Below, one piece after another: positions 14,301 to 22,120 of a stretch of DNA of 64,000 nt (positions are counted from its first letter, which is position 1; each line of letters opens with the position of its first letter). The notes beneath the pieces were generated by a model that did no database searches, was not told the origin of the DNA, and saw only the letters and a program-made list of their open reading frames with translations. Position numbers and translations under genes: made by a program. This DNA is from Rhynchopus sp. YZ270_cl-10 (Eukaryota > Euglenozoa > Diplonemea > Diplonemida > Diplonemidae): NCBI GenBank assembly GCA_964035575.1, contig OZ037841.1, positions 1,054,001 through 1,118,000 on the forward strand. Direction: 5' to 3'.

Positions 14301-15773
14301 GAGTCCGCATTCAACATGCCCCCTCAGTCAGTGTTGAATGAACTAACGAAGGCAGTGGCGATGTGCTGCTGGGGCCCCACCTACCTTACCCGTTCAGTGG
14401 ATGCATTGCTCACACTCTGCCTGAAGGCGCACATGGCACACCCCCTCTCGAGTGCAATATGCCGGACGTTCAGAACTTACGCTGCCAGTGTGGAACGCAA
14501 CGACGCCATACGCCAGAGGTGCATGAACATCAGAGAGAGATACGAGACCCTGGCCGCACGGGGTACACCTATGCATGCAGTTGGTCCAGTGGGGACGGTG
14601 CTTGCCGCCTCCCGCAGATGTGGCGTGAGTTGGGACCCTGAGATGAAGACAGTGACGTCTACGTCTGCAACCGCGAAGACTACCCCCATCATCGAGATAG
14701 ACAAAGCCAAGAGGGCCCATGAAGTGCGAGTTCTGGCACGTACGGCGGTATGGGATGACCTACAGAGTAAACGCCCTACGTACGACGGCATCAACGACGG
14801 CATTGACACCCGCGCCACCAATGCCCTGTGGCGCAATCTACAATACCACGACCCCCTCAAGGCTTTCCGGATGCGACGTGTTCTGTGTGGTGGAGTCCTC
14901 TTCTGCCATCCAGATGGGCTCAAGCGCAGTGGCCTGCCCGAGGCGGACTTCAGCGATAAATGCCCCTTATGCCTCGTCCAGGTTACATGCCACACACGCC
15001 ACCTACTGTGGCACTGCAGCATAGTGCACACACCGGCATTCACTGCCCTACATGCGTCGGCCATCAGCCTCTACGGCAAGGGGCTTCCCACCTGCTTTGT
15101 GCTGCACGGCATTGTGCCCTCCAATGTGAGCAAGGTGACGGTGAAGGCGGTACAGTCTCTTCTCCTCGATGCCGTCACCACGATCGACACGACCCTCTCA
15201 AGTCCAGCGGATGTGGCCCCGGCTGTGCACCCTTGGAATCTCACATTTGCTGCCTCTAAACGGGATACCCCCTTCCGCACATATCTGACCAAGCTACAAC
15301 CTAGTTTTTCCTCCACCTATAGGGAGGCGTTCACTTTGAAAGCTTTCCTGTGGTGGGTGATTACGCTCGAGTGGAGCAAAGAACCCCGCGACGTGTCGTG
15401 TGTCGAGCTCGCGGTCGACTTCGAATTGCGCACAAGGGTCTTCCTCGCCAAACAGACCTCTAATATCCGCGAGCGTGGGCGGGCCATGCAAAGGCTCATC
15501 GTCAAGGCTAACATGCGGGCTTTAACAGCGAAACTCCGCCGCGCCCCATTCCCTGGTGTGAAGAGGGATCGTGTGCACTCCCTCCGTTCCGTCGGCGCCC
15601 CGGCGCTCATCGGATTCAGCAGACGCCCAGTGTTGTGTGCTAAAACACGTGCTTTTCTTGAATCACTAAATCATGTTGTCCCCCCTTCCCGGTCAGGGTG
15701 GGGTAATGATTGTATACCTGCTTACAGCTTCCCTGTAAACCAAACACAAGCGCAACACTCCGGGGTTCGATAA
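11343..15773 (+). CDS. LINE-1 ORF2: endonuclease-reverse transcriptase
   Basis: About 1,476 aa, counted from the codon after the ORF1 TGA. Nicks target DNA and copies the element RNA. An APE-like endonuclease comes first: LNCTS, LQETKL, NVYAPSG, GDLNTD, RIDYILL and SHKS, with all expected catalytic residues present. The reverse transcriptase has DFAKCFD (13662-13682) and FADD (13934-13945). The C-terminal part has a CPLC...HLLWHC cysteine/histidine cluster. The first in-frame ATG after the stop is at 11751, downstream of the endonuclease Asn and Glu residues, so AUG initiation would destroy the domain. An Ser-rich tract from TCA/TCT repeats lies at about 11456-11585. The stop TAA (15771-15773) lies inside the family A hairpin. 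Confidence 0.9.
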   Translation, partial: RSEKRDPESLAAHNYEQLPRECIETRPGPRHFPNQASSSSSSSSVASFSPRPFFPTSLSDTSSSSASSSSSSSSSSSSSSTDRSSSRTCCSDAENTLTITTLNCTSLQNYAHIIHDLQCDIICLQETKLTESKIFEMNDFFTTVWSPEWGPPMDGALVHGIRSPHIGERGGVATMLKRPGIMFLDTELTSSLKPSLRKRVVHTRVALGSGRLFLHVVNVYAPSGDTPRGTVASREELLHTVLVKFREALGNVPLIVCGDLNTDVERSPTLRKALANDWCDVALLGSTGDDGKPPATFTRKDSAGTRIDYILLNSVAAHAIHSCWTQSINCIPSHKSVNVRLCLSVFTESTLRYIIPKQMPELGLVANAETVGRNLLQQHNCAAALASGDIDDAWEAIALAGEEFLLLAAKAAGDTLSKGFCGRSKIPHPVLKPVCAPTRPASVGGSSPRQDQLAKFEYKLTDLIAKTESCPGGVMENPVRNAWGKVFRTAITLKLMRSEETTIPLSLERQIQILNSLLEKSKMLMNLEIRNTRLQREKQYTTKLKVDFSSERRKLTAWCMGKQGVPISALRGEDGVLTANHREMDKLLRDEWKSVFNLYDHDHPEPTLASFEQRFGSFVAHSPMSLDPLSGADLRRTLDKKGKRTDACGTDGWRSLELHAMPLCILDGFARVFNAIETNGVWPQALLTALVTLLPKGEDQSPLKLRPVTVTSAVYRLWACARLQAVQQWQEQWVHPSQHGFRPKHSTNDVLYDVFTQMEDALLGGEPLHGLALDFAKCFDRVPQGLTLDLVEKMGLHPRIMTPLRAMYAKLRRRFKLPSGVGEAYSVTNGILQGCPLSVVLINALMSVLTHCITAEVPEAFVRSFADDAYLLSRHSEASVGACLLRVEDFCRITGMRLNMAKTFAFSSLKNHKCKLKSEDNHRFRTTESLRSLGVMMYSSLRSKGRYNATVYQSAVRALSCLGATPLSFSQKVSIATSAILPSVLYESAFNMPPQSVLNELTKAVAMCCWGPTYLTRSVDALLTLCLKAHMAHPLSSAICRTFRTYAASVERNDAIRQRCMNIRERYETLAARGTPMHAVGPVGTVLAASRRCGVSWDPEMKTVTSTSATAKTTPIIEIDKAKRAHEVRVLARTAVWDDLQSKRPTYDGINDGIDTRATNALWRNLQYHDPLKAFRMRRVLCGGVLFCHPDGLKRSGLPEADFSDKCPLCLVQVTCHTRHLLWHCSIVHTPAFTALHASAISLYGKGLPTCFVLHGIVPSNVSKVTVKAVQSLLLDAVTTIDTTLSSPADVAPAVHPWNLTFAASKRDTPFRTYLTKLQPSFSSTYREAFTLKAFLWWVITLEWSKEPRDVSCVELAVDFELRTRVFLAKQTSNIRERGRAMQRLIVKANMRALTAKLRRAPFPGVKRDRVHSLRSVGAPALIGFSRRPVLCAKTRAFLESLNHVVPPSRSGWGNDCIPAYSFPVNQTQAQHSGVR

Positions 15774-15829
15774 CCCGCGGAGTGTCAGTGCCTGCGTCCC
15801 AGAGGCGTTTGCACTATCAACTTCACTTT
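15755..15829 (+). repeat. Family A repeat, complete copy at LINE-1 3' end
   Basis: Two adjacent hairpins. The first (15755-15785) has outer stem ACACTCC/GGAGTGT, inner stem GGGTT/AACCC and loop CGAT; its tip resembles a tRNA T-loop. The second (15787-15815) has outer stem AGTGC/GCACT with inner GCCT/AGGC, followed by TCAACTTCACTT. Other copies are listed separately. Confidence 0.8.
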
Positions 15830-16493
15830 TATGTGTGTTTTGCACTAACAACTTCCATTTCTATTTTTAGCCACTTACACCAATGACTAACTGGTGCATA
15901 TACCAAAAAAATGTGCACCTGTTTTTCCTTCTTCTTTTCTTTCATTTTGGTTGAAATACAAAAACCCAAAATGGAAAATTAAAAAAAAACGGAAAACTCG
16001 CAACAAAACTTAAGTAACTTCCAACACAGAAAACCCATGCAAAGCCTCACCCCTATAATTTTCCTTCTCCTCCCTCCTCCCTCCACACAACCATCTTTGG
16101 AGTGTAACTCAAAATATTCTTCCCTCTCTCCACAGAAGCACACGACACAACACACACACACACAAACAAAAGTGGGCCATACTCCGTTCAGGCGTTACCC
16201 ACTCTAAACCCGTTATCAAACACACACACAAATCTCTATTTACCCCCCCTTTTCTTTCCTCCGCCCAAATGCCAAACCTGTGTCCCACCCCCAGCTAGCC
16301 GACCTATAGTCAAAAGAACGACCAAAAAAACCCCAACACTTTTTTAAGTGTTGTTCTACTACTGAGCGTACAAAAAAGGGAGGACTTTTGGATTTATTAT
16401 CATAAAACGACCAACAGCACTTGCTCTCTCTCTTTCTTAGGTTCATCTTATTAAATTGTTTTCTCAACCATTTTCTAACCTTACTCTGTCTTA
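15830..16493. other. Intergenic, AT-rich
   Basis: Contains a CA-rich microsatellite (about 16148-16166) and a detached family B-like tail (TTAGGTTCATCTTATTAAA, about 16438-16456). No gene seen on either strand. Confidence 0.5.
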
Positions 16494-16540
16494 GGTGACT
16501 AAGCACACGGCTTTTGTACGTTTATCTTCCGACTTCTCCT
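16494..16540 (+). repeat. Family B stem-loop repeat just upstream of the MYND gene
   Basis: GGTGACTAAGC ACACG GCTT, followed by a pyrimidine-rich tail, ending 4 nt before the ATG at 16544. It would lie in the 5' leader or promoter of that gene. Confidence 0.5.
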
Positions 16541-16543
16541 TTT

Positions 16544-18342
16544 ATGGTTCTCGCACGCGCATCTGGTCGGCAGGAATGTGCGTCATGCAGTACTAGCAGC
16601 TCCGACCTCCGTCCCTGTACAGGATGCTATGTTGTGTGGTACTGCAACGAAACCTGCCAAGCCGCACACTGGCGCAGCCACCAGGCAAAATGCCTCGCCC
16701 ACAGCAGCACACCGCCCCCACCCCCACCACAACCCAAAGCCAAACGCCCCCGCAAAAAAAGCTCGAAACGGAAAATCCCAGACTCCCCCGACCCGCCCGC
16801 TTCCTCCTCCTCCGTCATCGACAAAGGCCGGCAGGTCTTGGTACACCGCGCTACCACTTCTGCGGTGGTGGCTGGGGTGGTTGCGTTGTGTTCTTCCTCC
16901 ACCTCGTCACCTTCACCTCCTCCGTCACCTCGTTTCGAGGTGTCTGAACCGAGAACTCCACCTACACCACCGAAAACGCCAGAGCACGGAGACAGTCCAG
17001 GGGTGGCAACAACACAGTGGCGTGCTGTATGGTGTGCCGCGCATGCGAGATATCTGTATCTTAGTCCAGATGGATCGGTCGGATGGGTACTCCCATCAGG
17101 CGCCGAGGTTGAGGCTGCGTACGATGCTTCCTTGCTCCCTCCGGTGTCGTTGCTGCCCCCGATCCCACAGCTTTCGGTGGAGGCTGAGTCGCAGCCGGAT
17201 GAGCTGGGGGCAACGTTCAGCGGTCTCCTTGCCGAGGCGATCTCGTGCACCGTAGGGGTAGCGCATGAAGCCGCTGTGCCAATGGGTGAGAGAAAGGAGG
17301 TAGGGTCTACGGTGGTGATGTCTCCTGGTGGGTTTGCTCCGTTGGAGGGGATCGAAGATGGGAGCAGGACGCATTCAAGGGTGGGGAGTGATGAAGCAGC
17401 GAGGGTGTTTGTGGAGCATGGTGAGAGTGTGGATGAGGTGGACACGAATGCGCAGACGTGGGGGGATGAAGCAGGCACAATGGACTTCACCTTGATGTCG
17501 CGAGCGCCGGTGCAAGAGGTTGTGGCAGTGGCGGGAGGAAGTGCGCTGCCCACAACGTTGCCAGCAGTGCTCCTGGCGGCGGTGTCTGTGGAGAAGGAGG
17601 AAGTGGTGGCAGCAGTAGCCTGTGAGGTGGAGGTGGAGGTTAACGCGCATGAGAAGTTCAAGAGAGATGTGCAGGTATGGGGACAAAAAACAAAATAGTG
17701 GAGTTCCTCCTCGGGTGTCTGCACTAATACAAATATGCCAGATCCCTGACGATGACCTAAAAATAATGAAGTGGAATCTGGCGTTGTACTAAACCGCCTT
17801 ATTATAACACCCATTTGCTACCACAACCACCACACACACCAGGCACGTGCTGCGAAGTTCATCAGCCCCTGGGTGCGACGAGGTGATGCTGACAGTGACG
17901 TAGATGCGAGCCCTGACGCGCACGACCCACTGCGCTCAGGCGAGACGACCGTGTGTGTAGGGTCCCTGGCACGTGAGCCAGAGGCAGAGCCTGCTGCACA
18001 CAGTGCATTTGGTCTGTCGCGCCTCGTTGACGACGGCCGCAGGAAGAAGTTGGTAATCTTCGTCAGCACCCTTGCGGTATGCAGCCAAAGATGTTGTGTG
18101 TTTTGTTGTGCGATAACGGTTGTGATCAAGGTGACCACACGCTTAGGTTCATCTTATAAACTTTTCTTTTTCAGATGTAAACCTCGAAATGGATTGTAGG
18201 ACTGCATGGTTGGCACACCGGTCAATTGTACCTAGTACCCTGTTGTGTGTTTAAAAAAAATGAAACTATTCCCATCCCCACTTCTCTCCCTCAGGTTCTG
18301 GTTGCTGGTCTTGTTGTGGTGCTTGTATTTGTGCCGGTGTGA
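16544..18342 (+). CDS. MYND zinc-finger protein with C-terminal membrane anchor
   Basis: Three exons, all phase 0: 16544-17674, 17843-18076 and 18295-18342 (TGA); about 470 aa. Residues 12-50 are a complete MYND finger with spacing C12, C15, C25, C28, C34, C38, H46, C50; these domains usually bind proline-containing peptides. A basic, Pro/Ser-rich stretch and a long low-complexity acidic middle follow. The last exon joins LVIFVSTLAV to VLVAGLVVVLVFVPV, forming a hydrophobic helix of about 23 residues after RRKK at the extreme C-terminus. This predicts a tail-anchored protein facing the cytosol. Intron 1 contains a partial family F repeat and intron 2 contains family B and E repeats. Function beyond the finger is unknown. 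Confidence 0.78.
18130..18245 (+). repeat. Family B + E composite repeat in MYND intron 2
   Basis: A family B head (GGTGACCACAC ... TTCATCTTATAAAC and a T-rich tail, 18130-18170) is followed directly by family E (GTAAACCTCGAAATGGATT, then CATGGTTGG and GGTCAATTGTACC). Family E recurs at 24229 and 28772. Confidence 0.6.
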
Positions 18343-19048
18343 CGACAATAACACGCAGCAGTACCATGATGTGCCTCTCAAGGTTGTGTGCGCGTTTCAA
18401 ACAGCATCAACGTACACTGCACTGTGCCTGCAACGTCTGTTTTCTGCCACAAGAGGGCTTTGTATCAAGTCAACTTCAAAGGACCATCGATGTTGCTGTG
18501 AACAAGCCAGCGTGCTCAACAGGCGTAAGCCCTGGTTGATAGTGCAAACCATGTCACGGCTTGTGGCCGTTACTGGTACCTTACTGTGTGCAGAAGGGAT
18601 ATCGTTGGTGCATCTTTCCCGTGTACCAACGAGATAGCGATAGTGGTAAAGATGTGTGTGCACGAGAGACACATTTCATCTTACAAGTTTTCTTTCCCCC
18701 TTACCTCGACGCCTCGCTAGCCTCTCTCTCACTCACTCTCTAACCCCAGTTCAAGCCGAATATTAACTAAAGTAAAACCGCCTTGTGTTGTATTTGTTTT
18801 CGAGCCTTCTTGTTCCTCACCCACAGCAACCCACAGCAACCCACCATGAAGAGATAGGCATACACAACAATGGAACTGGTTATCGAGGGCTTCTTTGACC
18901 ACTAAACACCTCACCCCTTTGTTAAGCAACACACACCGGCGTGGGTATCATCTTCACCACCCCCTTTTCATTTCTCTCCAGCCACGTTATTAGACTCACT
19001 TTGGCGCAGTGCTGTTTTGGGCACCCCTCGGTGTTCCCTGTGTTTGGA
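18343..19048. other. Intergenic between MYND gene and 19104 ORF
   Basis: Holds a fragment of the family E end (AGAGGGCTTTGTAT, AAGTCAAC, about 18452-18476) and a family C stem-loop at 18651-18696 (stem TGTGT/ACACA, loop GCACGAGAG, then TTTCATCTTACAAG). No convincing gene. Confidence 0.5.
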
Positions 19049-19098
19049 GGTGACTAAGCACGAGAGGCGTAGGCTCATCTGATTAACTTTTCTTTTAT
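19049..19098 (+). repeat. Family B stem-loop repeat upstream of ATG 19104
   Basis: GGTGAC, stem TAAGC/GCGTA (one mismatch), loop ACGAGAG, then CTCATCTGATTAAC and a T-rich tail. It ends 5 nt before an ATG, as at the MYND gene. Confidence 0.65.
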
Positions 19099-19103
19099 TT
19101 GCG

Positions 19104-19304
19104 ATGGCGGTGCGCATACACAGCAGTGAAACACCAGGCCCAGGGTCAGGGCCGCGAGGTGGAGGGCCGACCCCACCGAGCCCTGTGGCTGTGGGGCTGC
19201 ACAGAGACTCGCTTGTGAACACGGCGTGTTGTCCGGCAGTGAAGACGACGCACTTTGCCGTCACAACGACACAAAGGAAAGCATTCGTGGAGGTGCTTAA
19301 AACG
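19104..19304 (+). CDS. Candidate first exon (67 codons), uncertain
   Basis: ATG just after a family B repeat, encoding a Gly/Pro-rich N-terminus (SSETPGPGSGPRGG) and then KAFVEVLKT, ending at a GTATGG donor in phase 0. It could splice to the phase-0 exon at 20258, giving VLKT|IDDTISAER. Alternatively it belongs to an element bounded by B repeats (19049-20160). A downstream splice at 19393 does not keep the frame open. No known domain. Confidence 0.35.
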
Positions 19305-19503
19305 GTATGGAAACACAGCTGTTGCCCCCTCCCCAAACTTGGTTGTATTGTGTAGACACCAAGGATACTCCACTTTTCGTTTTTTTTTTTAGTAAGGAAA
19401 GCGCTGGAGGAGAGAGACGTCACCCCCCGGCAAACCACCACCCCTCCCGCTCGCCCCACAAAGCTCCCTGCACCGGCCACAAAGCAGAAGAACAAGGGGG
19501 TAA

Positions 19504-20145
19504 AGCGGAAGATTGGGGAAGATTGGTGACGCAGAGAGGCTTCGCCTCAAGTTTCTGGACCTGTACGGCGAGGACTACTTCGGCTGGATGGCGAAGCCTG
19601 ACCGCGTGCGGCTCGCGGAGTGCACGACGCCTGAGGAGGCAGAGAAGCTCCTGGAGGATTACGGTTCGCGCTTCTCAGAACTTTTCCACACCGACCATAT
19701 AGCGGCCTGGCACAGGGATCGCTTAATGGATTCCCATGAGTTCCTGGACGCGGACTCCTGGCCGTCGGTGGAGGAAATCCGCGACGGGTCGTGGTTCATT
19801 CTGTTCGACAGGGCCATGGCCCGGCTTTACCCTCTCCAGGGGAACGCATCCGCCCAGCGGAAGAGGGACAAGTGCCTGGAAACGTTCCGTGAGTTTTGGT
19901 GGCAGGACATGCCCGACATCGAGCAGACTCTGCGCCGCCGGGGGAAAGTGGACCCCGGTATCACATATGATACTGTCTTTCCATGGATACGCATGAAAAG
20001 GAGTTCTGTGCTATTCACAGAACTCGATAGGCGACTGAGAGTATCTAACAACGACCAAAGCAAAAGAAAGTACAAGAAGAGAATAAAAAATGCAGGAAAA
20101 ATAGACAACGAGAAAAACAAAGAGATTTTGACAAAGGGACAATAA
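19504..20145 (+). CDS. Unrecognised ORF, Trp-rich with Lys-rich tail
   Basis: Open frame after an in-frame TAA at 19501; the first ATG is at 19588 (MAKPDRVRLAEC), giving 185 aa to TAA at 20143. Codon use and GC content look coding. Residues are Trp- and Asp-rich (WPSVEEIRDGSWF, FREFWWQDMPDIEQ) and the end is highly basic (KRKYKKRIKNAGKIDNEKNK). I recognise no family. A family B head (AGTGACTAAGCACC) begins 2 nt after the stop, and another B copy lies at 19049, so this may be cargo of a repeat-bounded element. It also lies inside what would be the intron between 19304 and 20258. Confidence 0.35.
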   Translation, partial: SGRLGKIGDAERLRLKFLDLYGEDYFGWMAKPDRVRLAECTTPEEAEKLLEDYGSRFSELFHTDHIAAWHRDRLMDSHEFLDADSWPSVEEIRDGSWFILFDRAMARLYPLQGNASAQRKRDKCLETFREFWWQDMPDIEQTLRRRGKVDPGITYDTVFPWIRMKRSSVLFTELDRRLRVSNNDQSKRKYKKRIKNAGKIDNEKNKEILTKGQ

Positions 20146-20257
20146 AAGTGACTAAGCACCGACCAGTCACACCTGACCGCGCTGCGCCCCTCCCTGACGG
20201 GAAATATTTCGCCTAAGGAATTACCCACATTTGCTTTCAACCCACACACACCAACAG

Positions 20258-21964
20258 ATCGACGACACCATCTCCGCTGAGCGTACTGCAACCCGCAAAT
20301 CGATTGCCTCTTTTGCCACCCCACGCACTACTACCACTACCCCAACCACCGTCGCCGCTGTCCCACCCACCCCTACCCCACCCGAACCCACCCACGCAGA
20401 GCGCGACGCAGACCGTGTCCTTGCTGCGTACACAGAAGGGTTTGCACGCTCCGATGCTGCAGCCGAGGTGCGTGAACGGATGTACTGTGCGAAGACCGCA
20501 CGGCTCTGGAGAGGGAACGGAAGTGGGGGGGTTGAGGGGAATGCCGGATGGGAGCGGGGTGGCGGGATGGACCTTGCGGGGCATGAGGTGCTGTGTGGGT
20601 TTGGGCATACGTGCGCAGTGTTGTTGGGGGATGTGCACTGCATGAGAGACCTCCTCCGCTTGCAGTGTGCCAACGCAGACCCCATGACACCACAGACCGC
20701 TGCAACAGAGATGACAGCCTCACTCTATGCTTCCACCTCGTCCATGCTGAAGCACCTCGCCACTTCATTGTCAGCCTCCGTCGCCTCTGTGGTAGCATCA
20801 ACACAACTCAAACTCCCGGTCGACAACTGGCGTGACCTCATTTCGCTTCTCTGGCAAGAACTCAATGTCCCCCTCACTGCCTGCAAAAACGCCGACTCTG
20901 CTCACAACGCTGAACTACGGGTTGAAGCGCACCGCAAAGCTGCGATGCAAGCGTTCTTTGGAGGACGTTGCGCCGGTGGTGGGGTGCCTGCAGTGGGCGC
21001 CTCTGCTTGGAAACGCTTTCAGAGCGTACCTCACTACGTCCGCCAGGAGACACAACCTTCAGAAACACCACCACCACCCAAACCTACCCCCACTATCTGC
21101 ATCGAAGGAGTGCTCCCAAGCCCTCCTTGCACCCCAGAGGTAAAGCGAGAGGCCCCTCCACGCAAAGAAGCACAGCTGCACCAGCCGAAGGATAAGACAA
21201 AGGAGGCACTGCTACGGAGGTGGCGGCGCAGTGGTTTGCACATTCCTCGGTGTGCCATGCTTTCACCAGGGATAGGGGTAGGGGCAGGGGGAGGGGCAGG
21301 GACACCATCGTTGCTATCGGGCCCTGTGTGCAGGAGTGCGTCTCCTTCACCGACGCCGCCGCCGATGATGGGCGTGCCCTCCCCGATGTTGTCGGAGCCG
21401 TCTCGGCAGGAGGAAGTTGCGTCGTTAGCGTCGAGCATGCACAGTGATACACGGAACAGCTCAATCAGCCATGTGCCTGAGGAGAAGGCGGAGGAGGTGG
21501 TTGTGATGCCGACAGTGGAGGTGACGGTGAATACCAGGGTGCAGCATTATAGAGCAAAGCGGGCAGCAGCGTACCGCATCATGTCGCTGCAGGAGAAGGA
21601 GTGTTTCGTGCAGTTTGTGAGCACCGAGCTGCACCTCCACCTGCGCAACGTGCTCAACAACATGCGGCGTGTCGCGCACATCGCGTCACGTCGTGCGCTC
21701 TACCGCAAGTCAGGCGAATGGGTCGACACCCTCCGAGGCCAGCTGACCCACCTCATAAACCAATCCTACATCACACGAGCCGCGATCCACCAAGAACGTT
21801 GGGACAACCTTACCAAGGTAAGCTTCCTCGATGTAGGCAGGTTCGCGCAGTGCTAGCTTATGAATATGGTAAATAACCATCGGTGGAGGGAAAAGGGCCA
21901 TTTCTGACAAATCCCTTTACAGGGAAATGAGGGATGTGTGTTGGGAGGTTTGCATTATAACTGA
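20258..21964 (+). CDS. Hypothetical spliced protein, low-complexity middle
   Basis: Exon 20258-21817 (520 codons) starts after CACACACCAACAG in phase 0 and has no obvious start ATG, so an upstream exon is needed; 19104-19304 is a candidate. A GTAAGC donor leads to a short last exon 21923-21964 (GNEGCVLGGLHYN, stop TGA). The N-terminal part is Thr/Pro-rich, then helical (CMRDLLRLQCANADP). A Pro/Ser/Gly-rich linker follows (about 21060-21400). The C-terminal part is a charged helical region (RALYRKSGEWVDTLRGQL). No family recognised. Confidence 0.6.
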
Positions 21965-22120
21965 TTTGGTGTTTTTATAACCCAAGAAGATTCTGAACAC
22001 CTGAACATTTCTGTCATTTTTTCAAAGTTAAACTCTCCCCTCCCACCCCTCCTTCCTCCCTCCTTCCCCCTCTCCACCTTCACAACACAGACCTGACATT
22101 TTTACCGACTGCTTTTCCCC

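Noticed and set aside
16627-17814. Minus-strand 395-codon frame opposite the MYND gene
   Set aside because: Ser/Thr-rich shadow; the plus strand carries a perfect MYND spacing and coherent splice sites.
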